Shown here piece after piece: positions 1 through 6,064 of a DNA stretch of 17,123 nucleotides; the first letter of the stretch is position 1, and each line of letters opens with the position of its first letter. The notes under the pieces were generated by a model. It saw nothing but the letters and a program-made list of their open reading frames with translations, made no database searches and was not told the origin of the DNA. Position numbers and translations under genes: made by a program. This DNA comes from Anaerolineae bacterium (lineage in GTDB: Bacteria > Chloroflexota > Anaerolineae > JAFGEY01): NCBI GenBank assembly GCA_016929775.1, contig JAFGIE010000276.1, positions 1 to 17,123 on the forward strand. The letters are read 5' to 3'.

Positions 1-2004
1 CCATCGCGCACGAGCGCAGGCCCGGCGCTGAGCCACGCGCGCCCGATCGCCGTCAGCAGGATGCCGGCGGCTCGAACACGCCCGCTGTCGGTGAGTGACC
101 GGCGCCCTTTGGCGCACAGCGCCCCACCTGTGGTGCGCCGCGACGTGTCGCGCACACCCCTCCCGCTCGCGGCGAGCCGGGAGGGGAGCCCGCTCGTAGA
201 GGACGTGGATGCCGGGCTGCCGCCCGAGCCGGAGCAGGAAGAGGGCAGGACCTTTTTCGAGCGTACGACCGGCGATGCCGCGTGGGATGCGCTGTGGGCG
301 TTGCGCGGAACGAGGCGGGAGGCGGCAGAGCCGGCGGCGCCCGAGGAAGCGCCCGGGCGCCCTACTGCCGCGCCTGCCGCAGGTGCCGGTGCGGCTGGGC
401 CAGTGGCACAGCGCGCCGCGCGCCCCATGCCGCGTGCGGCGCCAGAGCGCCCGATGCCGCGGCGCACTGTGCCTGCCCCGGCGACGCCGATCGCGCAGCG
501 TCCGGCAGAACCAACGGCGCAGCGTCCGGAAGAGCCAGCAGCGCAGCGTCCGGCAGAACCAACGACGCAGCCACCCGCCGAGCCGAGCGCGCAGCGACCG
601 GACGAACCAACTGCGGAGCGAGCGGCGGAACCGACGGTGCAGCGAGCGGCGGAACCGACGGCGCTCCAGCCGTCGGGCCCCGCCCCACCCGCCGAGACGC
701 CGCTCGAGGCGCCGGAAGAGACCGCCCCGCCTGCTGCAGTCCAGCAGGAGGGAGCAGCGGCGCCCGGCGAACGCGCCGCCGCGCCATCGCAACGCCGTGC
801 GCAGGCCGAACCGGCGCCACAGCCTGGGCCCGCGCGCGTGGATGCCGCGGCGCAGGATCGCGTCTCCCCGGTGCCGGTGCGGCGCGCGCCAGAGGCTGAG
901 GAACGGGGGCTGCGCGGGGCGCTGCAGCGCCTGCTGGGCAGTCGGCAGGGCGCTCGGGCCCGGGAACCAGAGGCGCCTGCGCCTCGCCGCACGCCTCCCG
1001 GGGTCCGCGAGGGAGCGCCGCCCCCGCCAAGGCGCCCAACCGGCGGCGAGACCGCTCCTCCGCCGTCGACGGGTGCGGCGCAGCGCGATGACAGGGCAGA
1101 GATCGCGCGCCAGGACGAAACCGCAGGCGCAGAGGAGCCCAGGTCGGCAAGTGCTCCTGCGCGCCCTACAGAGGGGGGTCCCGGCGCGGTGTTGGCGGCG
1201 CCTCGGGAAGCCGGCGTCGTCCCCGAAGAGAGGCGCGCGCCGGGACCTGGGCCCAGCGTCGATGCCGGGCAACCGTCAGCGGACAGGCTCGAGGCGCAAG
1301 CCGGGGGCGTAGAGGCGCCGGTGGGGCGCAGCAGGCCCGCGGCGCCCGACAGGGGATCGCCGCAGGCTCCGGGGGCAGGCGTGCCGCCATCGGGCGACCT
1401 AGGACCCGAGATCGCGGCGCGCTACCTCCGTCGCCCGGGCCCCGCGCCTAGGGCGCCCCTGCAGCGCGCGCCGGACGAGACAGCGCGCCCGCCCGGTGGG
1501 ACCGGAGAGCCCGCAGCGCGTACGCCGGGCGAGCCGCCATCGCGCGATGCCTGGCAGGGCGCGATCCAGGCGGAGCAGGCGCGTGAGCCGCCGCGACAAG
1601 CTGGGCCAACGGCAGAGGGTGGCCCAGTGCCGGGCGTCAGGCCGATCCCAGAGCCACGTGGGGCGCCCATCGCGCACGCCGCGCTGGACGGCAGGACGCC
1701 GCTCCCCGCTGCGCCGGGAGGCGTCACCCCGGGCCCTGCGCCGGTCGAGCGTGCGGCAGGCCAGGACCGGCGCGAGGCGCTGCGCCGTGCGTTCCAGCCG
1801 CGCGTGGTGCCGGTCGTGGTGCAGGCTGCGCGCGAGGAGCCGGGCGAGGCCGATGGCGCGGGCGCGGCAGGGGAAAGTACAGCAGGCGAGGACACCGAGC
1901 AGGGCGAACAGGCGCCGGACATCGACGCCCTGGCACGCGAGGTCTACCAGATCCTGCGACGTCGCCTGCAGGTAGAGCGAGAGCGCGACCTGGGCCATTT
2001 GTAG
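1..2004 (+). CDS. Pro/Ala/Arg-rich low-complexity protein, probable 5' partial, upstream of the eCIS baseplate genes
   Basis: The frame is open to the left edge. The first ATG is at 61 (647 residues from there) but has no good ribosome binding site, and the 20 codons before it have the same Pro/Ala/Arg-rich composition, so the gene probably starts outside the window. Residue numbers here count from that ATG. Nearly the whole protein looks disordered. Residues 145-200 hold seven 8-residue repeats of the type AQRPAEPT. Residues 64-82 (FFERTT, then WDALWALR) are one of the few hydrophobic, foldable stretches. The C-terminus from about residue 620 (DIDALAREVYQILRRRL, then an ERER stretch) looks like a charged amphipathic helix and is the best candidate for a conserved docking element. 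By position, just before the LysM tube protein, it sits where Afp6 lies in the Serratia Afp cluster, but I see no sequence support for homology. It could be a scaffold, linker or surface protein. The function is unknown. Confidence 0.7.
   Translation, partial: PSRTSAGPALSHARPIAVSRMPAARTRPLSVSDRRPLAHSAPPVVRRDVSRTPLPLAASREGSPLVEDVDAGLPPEPEQEEGRTFFERTTGDAAWDALWALRGTRREAAEPAAPEEAPGRPTAAPAAGAGAAGPVAQRAARPMPRAAPERPMPRRTVPAPATPIAQRPAEPTAQRPEEPAAQRPAEPTTQPPAEPSAQRPDEPTAERAAEPTVQRAAEPTALQPSGPAPPAETPLEAPEETAPPAAVQQEGAAAPGERAAAPSQRRAQAEPAPQPGPARVDAAAQDRVSPVPVRRAPEAEERGLRGALQRLLGSRQGARAREPEAPAPRRTPPGVREGAPPPPRRPTGGETAPPPSTGAAQRDDRAEIARQDETAGAEEPRSASAPARPTEGGPGAVLAAPREAGVVPEERRAPGPGPSVDAGQPSADRLEAQAGGVEAPVGRSRPAAPDRGSPQAPGAGVPPSGDLGPEIAARYLRRPGPAPRAPLQRAPDETARPPGGTGEPAARTPGEPPSRDAWQGAIQAEQAREPPRQAGPTAEGGPVPGVRPIPEPRGAPIAHAALDGRTPLPAAPGGVTPGPAPVERAAGQDRREALRRAFQPRVVPVVVQAAREEPGEADGAGAAGESTAGEDTEQGEQAPDIDALAREVYQILRRRLQVERERDLGHL
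493..660 (+). repeat. Seven tandem 24-bp units encoding an octapeptide
   Basis: Seven consecutive in-frame 8-codon units encode AQRPAEPT-like octapeptides: AQRPAEPT, AQRPEEPA, AQRPAEPT, TQPPAEPS, AQRPDEPT, AERAAEPT and VQRAAEPT. The last two copies drift from QRP to ERA/QRA. The DNA copies are similar enough to suggest expansion by slippage or unequal recombination. They lie inside the low-complexity protein and probably form an extended proline-rich linker. Confidence 0.85.
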
Positions 2005-2013
2005 GGGCAGTCA

Positions 2014-2076
2014 GGTGCGCGGCGCGCCAAGGGTGCGCGACGCACCCAAGGTGCGCGACGCACCCAGGGTGCGCGT
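2014..2076 (+). repeat. About 3.5 tandem copies of an 18-bp palindromic repeat in the 5' untranslated region
   Basis: Units begin at 2014, 2032 and 2050, with a partial fourth from 2068. Units 2 and 3 each contain a perfect inverted repeat, GGTGCG-CGA-CGCACC (2032-2046 and 2050-2064). Unit 1 is a near-perfect variant, GGTGCG-CGG-CGCGCC (2014-2028). In RNA this would be a row of three short, very stable hairpins between the stop codon at 2002-2004 and the ATG at 2091. There is no T-run, so it is not a typical intrinsic terminator. Processing, mRNA stability or attenuation of the downstream operon are possible roles. The frame of the downstream gene is closed here by a TGA at 2076-2078, so the array is not an N-terminal extension of that gene. 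Confidence 0.8.
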
Positions 2077-2090
2077 GATCGGGAGGGCCT

Positions 2091-2750
2091 ATGGCTACAA
2101 CGCGCGGCGGACTCGAGCCCGCCGTCATCGTCAACGTCGATACCGGCGAGCCCGTGCGCTGCATGTTCAACCCAAACGAGTACACGCTGACCAAGCAGAA
2201 CCGCTGGCAGCGGGGCGAGACCAAGGGCAAGAACGTGCCCCGGCTCAAGTTCTCGCAGGGTGGGTCGCAGACGCTCAAGCTGCAGCTCTTTTTCGACACG
2301 TACGCCGAGGGAACGGATGTGCGCACGCACACCGACCCCTTGTGGGACATGATGATGGTCAACACCGACAAGACCAATCCGCGCTCGAACAAGAGCGAGC
2401 CGCCGCCGGTCATGTTCCAGTGGGGGGGTCTGGCCTTTGAAGCCGTGATCACGAGCATGACCCAAAAGTACACGCTCTTTCTCAAGGATGGCACGCCCGC
2501 GCGCGCGACGGTCGACATCACGCTCGAGCAACTGGGGGACGAAGAGGACTTTGCAGCCCAGAACCCGACCTCGGGCGGCGGCGAGGCGCCCAAGACGCGC
2601 ATGGTGCATGCGGGCGAACGCATCGACCTGATCGCCTATGAGGAGTACGAGGACGCGACCCAGTGGCGCCGGATCGCCGAGGCGAATGGCCTCACGCATC
2701 CGCTTCGCCTCCGTCCTGGGCAGCGCCTGGTCATCCCACCGTTGATCTAG
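2091..2750 (+). CDS. CIS tube/baseplate adaptor protein with C-terminal LysM domain (Afp7-like)
   Basis: This 219-residue protein has the two-part layout of Afp7/Pvc7-type proteins. An N-terminal tube-like domain (about 8-150) carries the family signature FNPNEYT near residues 26-32. A LysM module fills about 170-217 (MVHAGERIDLIAYEEY ... LRPGQRLVIPPLI). In the family, this protein sits at the join between inner tube and spike hub and helps start tube assembly. The LysM may bind peptidoglycan or act only as a structural part. The ATG at 2091 is preceded by GGGAGGG (2081-2087), a rather close ribosome binding site, with the palindromic repeat array just upstream. It is followed after 103 bp by the spike gene, as in known eCIS clusters. 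The family call is firm; the ligand of the LysM is not known. Confidence 0.9.
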   Translation: MATTRGGLEPAVIVNVDTGEPVRCMFNPNEYTLTKQNRWQRGETKGKNVPRLKFSQGGSQTLKLQLFFDTYAEGTDVRTHTDPLWDMMMVNTDKTNPRSNKSEPPPVMFQWGGLAFEAVITSMTQKYTLFLKDGTPARATVDITLEQLGDEEDFAAQNPTSGGGEAPKTRMVHAGERIDLIAYEEYEDATQWRRIAEANGLTHPLRLRPGQRLVIPPLI

Positions 2751-2853
2751 CCGCATGGGCGAGGCGCGCCCGCAAGGGGATGCCCCGCCAGAGCGTCGCC
2801 GGGGAGCTGCACCACGCGCTCCACAGCGCCACATAGCGTCGGACGAGTGAGCC

Positions 2854-4563
2854 ATGCCACAACGGCAAAAACTGATCAGCCACATCTTCATCCGCGTCAA
2901 CGGCGCCGACCTGAGCGCACAGTTGATGGACGATCTGACCGACGTGACCGTGGACACGAACCTGTATCTGCCGGACATGTTTGTGATCCAGCTCCACGAC
3001 GAGAGCCTCGAGTCCGTCGATCAGGGGCCCTTCGACCTGGGGGCGGAGGTCGAGATCGGCATCAAGGCAGCGGAGGGCAGTCGGGAGGACAAGCTGATCG
3101 TCGGCGAGATCACGGCACTCGAGCCAGACTTTGGCAAGGGAACGCAGGCCATGCTCGTCGTGCGCGGCTATGACCGCTCGCACCGCTTGCACCGCGGCAC
3201 GCACACCCAGGCATTCACGCAAGTCACGGACAGCGATCTGGCGCAGCGGATCGCGCAGGAGGTGGGGCTGCGCACCGATGTGGATGCGACCTCCCAGATC
3301 TATGAGCACGTACTGCAGGACAACCAGACGCACATGGCCTTTTTGCGCGCACGCGCCGAGCGGATCGGCTACCAGGTCTATGTGCGTGAGCGCACGCTCT
3401 ACTTTAAGCGCGCCGGGAGCGCGCCCTCGGGCGATGCGGTTCAGTTGGAATGGGGAAACCAGCTCAAGCGCTTTCGCCCCCGCCTGACGTTGACGGAGCA
3501 GGTGGATGAGGTGGTGGTCAAGGGCTGGGACCCCAAGAACAAGGCCGAGATCACGGGCAGCGCGACGCGCAGCCAGGCGAGCCCGCAGATCGGCGAGTCT
3601 CGCTCCGGCGGGCAGCTGGCGTCGGATGCGTTCGGCGAGGGCAAGCGCGTGGTCGTGCACCAGCCGGTAACCAGCCAGTCCGAGGCGGATGCCGTGGCGC
3701 AGGCCCTGTACGACGAGATCAACGGGGGGTTCGTCGAGGCAGAGGGCGAGTGCCATGGCGCACCCACGCTCAAGGCAGGCTGTAGCGTCGACCTGGATGC
3801 GCTCGGACTCAAGTTCAACGGGACCTACTATGTCACCTCGGCAACGCACCTCTATCGCGCGGACGGCGACTACCGGACCACGTTCACCGTCACCGGGCGC
3901 CGCCCAGAGACGCTGTACCGCCTGCTTGGGCCGAGCGACGAGGGGCAGCCTTCCCGATGGGGGGGCGTGGTGACGGCAATCGTGACCAACAACAACGACC
4001 CGGAAGACCAGGGGCGCGTCAAGCTCAAGTACCCGTGGATGTCCGACGACGTGGAGACGGGGTGGGCGCGCGTCGGCGGGATCGGCGCGGGCGACGAGCG
4101 CGGCTTGTACTGCCTGCCCGAGGTCAACGACGAGGTGCTGGTTGCCTTTGAGCACGGCGACGCCAACCGGCCCCTGGTGCTGGGCGGTCTGTGGAACGGG
4201 GTCGACAAGCCGACGGTCCCGGCAAGCGAGGCGATCCAGAACGGCAACGTGCACACGCGCGCCTTCAAGACCCGGAGCGGGCACGCCCTGACCTTTGTCG
4301 ACGACAGCGAGGGCAAGGTCCGGCTGGAGACCGCAGGCGGGCACAGCCTGCTCCTGGACGACGAGAACCGGGTAGTGCAGATCGAGACCAGCGGCGGGAT
4401 CGTGGTCAAGCTCGACGACGGGAGCGGCGACGTGACGATCCAGTGCAGCGGCAAGCTCGACGTCCAGGCACAGCGTGACATCGCATTCAAGGCGGGCGCC
4501 AACCTGAACCTAGAGGCGACGGGGCAGGTCACGATCAAGGGCGCGACGATCGATCTGAACTGA
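2854..4563 (+). CDS. VgrG/Afp8-like central spike protein (gp27-gp5 fusion)
   Basis: This 569-residue protein is a typical VgrG-type trimeric spike. The N-terminal part (about 1-360) matches the phage late-control gene D/gp27-like hub (FIRVNG, then LPDMFVIQLHDES and LVVRGYDRSHRLHRGTHTQ). An OB-fold like gp5N follows at about 365-460 (GRVKLKYPWMSDD near 387, then GWARV and GDANRPLVLGGLWNG). The C-terminal 75 residues have short alternating strands (GHSLLLDD, VVQIETSGG, VVKLDD, VTIQCSGKLDVQ, LNLEATGQVTIKGATIDL) expected of a trimeric beta-helix needle. There is no C-terminal enzymatic extension, so this is a structural rather than an evolved effector VgrG. The ATG at 2854 has only a weak upstream purine-rich stretch. 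The stop is 22 bp before the PAAR tip gene, matching their physical contact. Confidence 0.93.
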   Translation: MPQRQKLISHIFIRVNGADLSAQLMDDLTDVTVDTNLYLPDMFVIQLHDESLESVDQGPFDLGAEVEIGIKAAEGSREDKLIVGEITALEPDFGKGTQAMLVVRGYDRSHRLHRGTHTQAFTQVTDSDLAQRIAQEVGLRTDVDATSQIYEHVLQDNQTHMAFLRARAERIGYQVYVRERTLYFKRAGSAPSGDAVQLEWGNQLKRFRPRLTLTEQVDEVVVKGWDPKNKAEITGSATRSQASPQIGESRSGGQLASDAFGEGKRVVVHQPVTSQSEADAVAQALYDEINGGFVEAEGECHGAPTLKAGCSVDLDALGLKFNGTYYVTSATHLYRADGDYRTTFTVTGRRPETLYRLLGPSDEGQPSRWGGVVTAIVTNNNDPEDQGRVKLKYPWMSDDVETGWARVGGIGAGDERGLYCLPEVNDEVLVAFEHGDANRPLVLGGLWNGVDKPTVPASEAIQNGNVHTRAFKTRSGHALTFVDDSEGKVRLETAGGHSLLLDDENRVVQIETSGGIVVKLDDGSGDVTIQCSGKLDVQAQRDIAFKAGANLNLEATGQVTIKGATIDLN

Positions 4564-4585
4564 TTGCGCGAGGGGAGACGTGTAG

Positions 4586-4987
4586 GTGGGACAACCGGCA
4601 GCCAAGCAAGGGGACACCGTACAGGCTATGGACACGCACATCGTCATGGTGCCGACGCCGGGCGGTCCTGTGCCGACCCCGATACCGGGCCATCCCTTCA
4701 ACGGGATCATCGACGGGGGGCTGAGCACGAACGTGCGGGTCATGGGCATGCCGGCGGCGACGATGGGCAGCACGGCGACCAACCAGCCGCCCCACATCCC
4801 CATGGGTGGGCCGTCCTTCCAGATCCCGCCGACGAACCAGGCGACGATCATTGGCGGGAGCGCTACGGTCCGGATCAACGGCAAGCCCGTAGCGCGCGCC
4901 GGGGATCAGGCGAACACGTGCAACGACCCGGCGCCACTGCCGGTGGGGACCGTCATGGCGACAGGCACGGTCATGGTCGGCGGGTGA
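4586..4987 (+). CDS. PAAR-like spike tip protein (Afp10-like)
   Basis: This 133-residue protein caps the needle of the VgrG-like spike. It opens with PAAKQGD (residues 4-10) and closes with the related PVARAGD (101-107). Gly/Pro/Thr-rich short strands lie between, as in the PAAR cone. His18, His36 and His70, with Cys112, are candidates for the metal site at the tip. I cannot tell which are used. Length and lack of extra domains fit a tip protein with no toxin fused. The start is the GTG at 4586, preceded by AGGGGAG at 4571-4577 at good spacing; an in-frame stop just upstream rules out a longer form. It precedes the gp25 gene, whereas in the Serratia Afp cluster the gp25 gene comes first. Confidence 0.88.
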   Translation: MGQPAAKQGDTVQAMDTHIVMVPTPGGPVPTPIPGHPFNGIIDGGLSTNVRVMGMPAATMGSTATNQPPHIPMGGPSFQIPPTNQATIIGGSATVRINGKPVARAGDQANTCNDPAPLPVGTVMATGTVMVGG

Positions 4988-5036
4988 TGGCGCACAGCCG
5001 CCGCGTCGATCGCGCACAGCCAGGGAGAAGCAGGGC

Positions 5037-5432
5037 ATGAGAGACGACATTGTCGGGAAGGGATGGCGCTATCCGCCCCAGATTGGCCCCAACGGCGGGA
5101 TCGCGCTCGTCGGCGGCGAAACCGAGATCGAGCAAGCCGTGCTGATCATCCTCCGCACGGCGCCCGGACAGCGGGTGATGCGGCCCGAGTTCGGGTGCGA
5201 CCTGCATGCCCTGGTGTTCATGCCCAACAACAGCGATACGGCTGCCCGCGTCAAGCGCGCCGTCCGCCAAGCGTTGGGCCGCTGGGAGCCCCGGATCACG
5301 TTGCGCAGCGTCGACGTGACCCCGGATCCGGACGATACGGCGCGGCTCCTGATCGACATTCGCTACGAGATCAAGGCGACGCACGACCGGCGCAGCCTGG
5401 TCTATCCCTTTTACCTGATCCCAGAAGAGTAG
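5037..5432 (+). CDS. gp25/GpW-family baseplate wedge protein (Afp9-like)
   Basis: This 131-residue protein has the hallmark of the gp25 lysozyme-like wedge family: EIEQAVLIILRTAPGQR (30-46) followed by MRPEFGCDLHALVF (48-61), the loop-strand region that contacts the sheath initiator site. Length is typical for the family. Despite the historical family name it is structural and has no lysozyme activity. The ATG at 5037 has purine-rich AGGGAGAA (5022-5029) and GCAGGG upstream. It is followed after 44 bp by an unusual 176-residue gene rather than directly by the gpJ-like protein. Confidence 0.92.
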   Translation: MRDDIVGKGWRYPPQIGPNGGIALVGGETEIEQAVLIILRTAPGQRVMRPEFGCDLHALVFMPNNSDTAARVKRAVRQALGRWEPRITLRSVDVTPDPDDTARLLIDIRYEIKATHDRRSLVYPFYLIPEE

Positions 5433-5461
5433 CGGCGGCTGGTTGGGCCGTGCGCGACGAC

Positions 5462-5468
5462 AAGGAAG
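5462..5468 (+). promoter_or_regulatory. Ribosome binding site deciding the start of the 176-residue protein
   Basis: AAGGAAG lies 8 nt before the ATG at 5477 and fits a Shine-Dalgarno sequence. The same frame stays open far upstream into the gp25 gene and contains GTG codons at 5450 and 5468, but those have no such site and 5468 overlaps it. Confidence 0.65.
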
Positions 5469-5476
5469 TGCGAGCG

Positions 5477-6007
5477 ATGCGACAGCGAGAGACACGTAGG
5501 AGCGACCCGCTCTACAAGGCGGACGCGGCGAGGGCTGAGACGTCCGAGCGCCATCCTAGTGCGGGGACGCCTGGACCGGTCGAGGCCCTGCCCGTGACTC
5601 ACGAAGCCCGGTCGCTGCGCCAGGCGGCGGTACTCCACATGCAGCGGCATCACGGCAACGCCTTCGTCCAACGGCAGATCGAGGCGGAGCATGCACAGGC
5701 GGAAGCGCAGGCGCCTGTGGAGCAGCAGGCGCCTGTGGAGCAGAACCCGCTGGAGGCGCCGCCCGCGACCGCAGAAGAGCAGGTTCCGGCGGAGGGCGCC
5801 CCCACACAGATCGGGGGAGAGGGAAGCTCTGTGCGCGCGGGCCCGGGTGGGGTCATCATCGATGGGGCCTCGCTCGACGTCTCGACAGGAATGGTGAACC
5901 TCAATTCCCCGCTCGTGACGACAGCTGGCGTCCTGCGCACATCGACGCTCATCGCGGATAATGTGGTGGCGACGGCGTACACGCCTGGTGTGGGGAATCT
6001 GCAGTAG
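5477..6007 (+). CDS. eCIS-associated 176-residue protein with N-terminal GN-motif and beta-rich C-terminal tail
   Basis: The ATG at 5477 is chosen for its ribosome binding site; the frame overlapping the gp25 gene upstream is chance. Residues 47-67 hold the GN motif shared with five other proteins here (HMQRHHGNAFVQRQ). A Gln/Glu/Pro/Ala linker follows, with APVEQ repeated (about 79-90). The C-terminal 65 residues read as short regular strands ending in a Thr/Ala/Gly turn: VRAGPGGVIIDGASLDVS, then VNLNSPLVTTAGVLRTS, then TLIADNVVATAYTPGVGN. The strand pattern suggests a small beta-helix or needle-like tail, and similar endings are familiar to me from other eCIS loci, though I cannot name the family. 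The location between wedge genes argues for a particle component or adaptor. The motif suggests it docks to the same partner as the cargo-like proteins downstream. Confidence 0.8.
   Translation: MRQRETRRSDPLYKADAARAETSERHPSAGTPGPVEALPVTHEARSLRQAAVLHMQRHHGNAFVQRQIEAEHAQAEAQAPVEQQAPVEQNPLEAPPATAEEQVPAEGAPTQIGGEGSSVRAGPGGVIIDGASLDVSTGMVNLNSPLVTTAGVLRTSTLIADNVVATAYTPGVGNLQ
5708..5743 (+). repeat. Perfect 18-bp direct repeat, two copies
   Basis: CAGGCGCCTGTGGAGCAG occurs twice in tandem (5708-5725 and 5726-5743) and encodes a QAPVEQ duplication in the linker of the 176-residue protein. The identity at DNA level suggests a recent slippage event. Confidence 0.85.
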
Positions 6008-6018
6008 CGGTCGCGCGC

Positions 6019-6032
6019 CGCGCGATCGCGCG
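6019..6032. other. 14-bp perfect palindrome in the gap before the gpJ-like gene
   Basis: CGCGCGATCGCGCG is self-complementary and sits in the 57-bp gap between the 176-residue gene and the gpJ-like gene. It contains GCGATCGC. It could form a small hairpin or bind a dimeric protein. In DNA this GC-rich a chance origin is also plausible. Confidence 0.35.
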
Positions 6033-6052
6033 CCGGATACGCCCGGGCCGAC

Positions 6053-6058
6053 AAGGAG
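6053..6058 (+). promoter_or_regulatory. Strong ribosome binding site of the gpJ-like gene
   Basis: AAGGAG six nucleotides before the ATG at 6065 is among the best Shine-Dalgarno matches in the window and fixes this start. Confidence 0.7.
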
Positions 6059-6064
6059 TGGCTG

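Noticed and set aside
362..1150. Long open frames on both strands within the first gene, including a 262-codon minus-strand frame and a 367-codon plus-strand frame
   Set aside because: They are shadow frames of very GC-rich repetitive DNA: extremely Arg/Ala/Pro-rich, no ribosome binding site, no recognisable domain.
2014..2076. CRISPR-like or terminator interpretation of the 18-bp repeats
   Set aside because: There are no spacers between units, units are too short for CRISPR repeats, and no T-run follows the hairpins.
2731..4344. 537-codon open frame on the minus strand opposite the VgrG-like gene
   Set aside because: The plus strand encodes a clearly recognised spike protein here; the antisense frame is a composition effect.
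5063..5476. Upstream extension of the 176-residue gene through the gp25 gene
   Set aside because: This frame overlaps a recognised gp25 gene almost completely and reads as Arg-rich shadow sequence; the ATG at 5477 has a good ribosome binding site.
6019..6032. GCGATCGC palindromes as cyanobacterial HIP1 signature
   Set aside because: Only four copies were noticed in 17 kb, and overall composition is far more GC-rich than usual for HIP1-rich cyanobacteria; not enough to assign a phylum.
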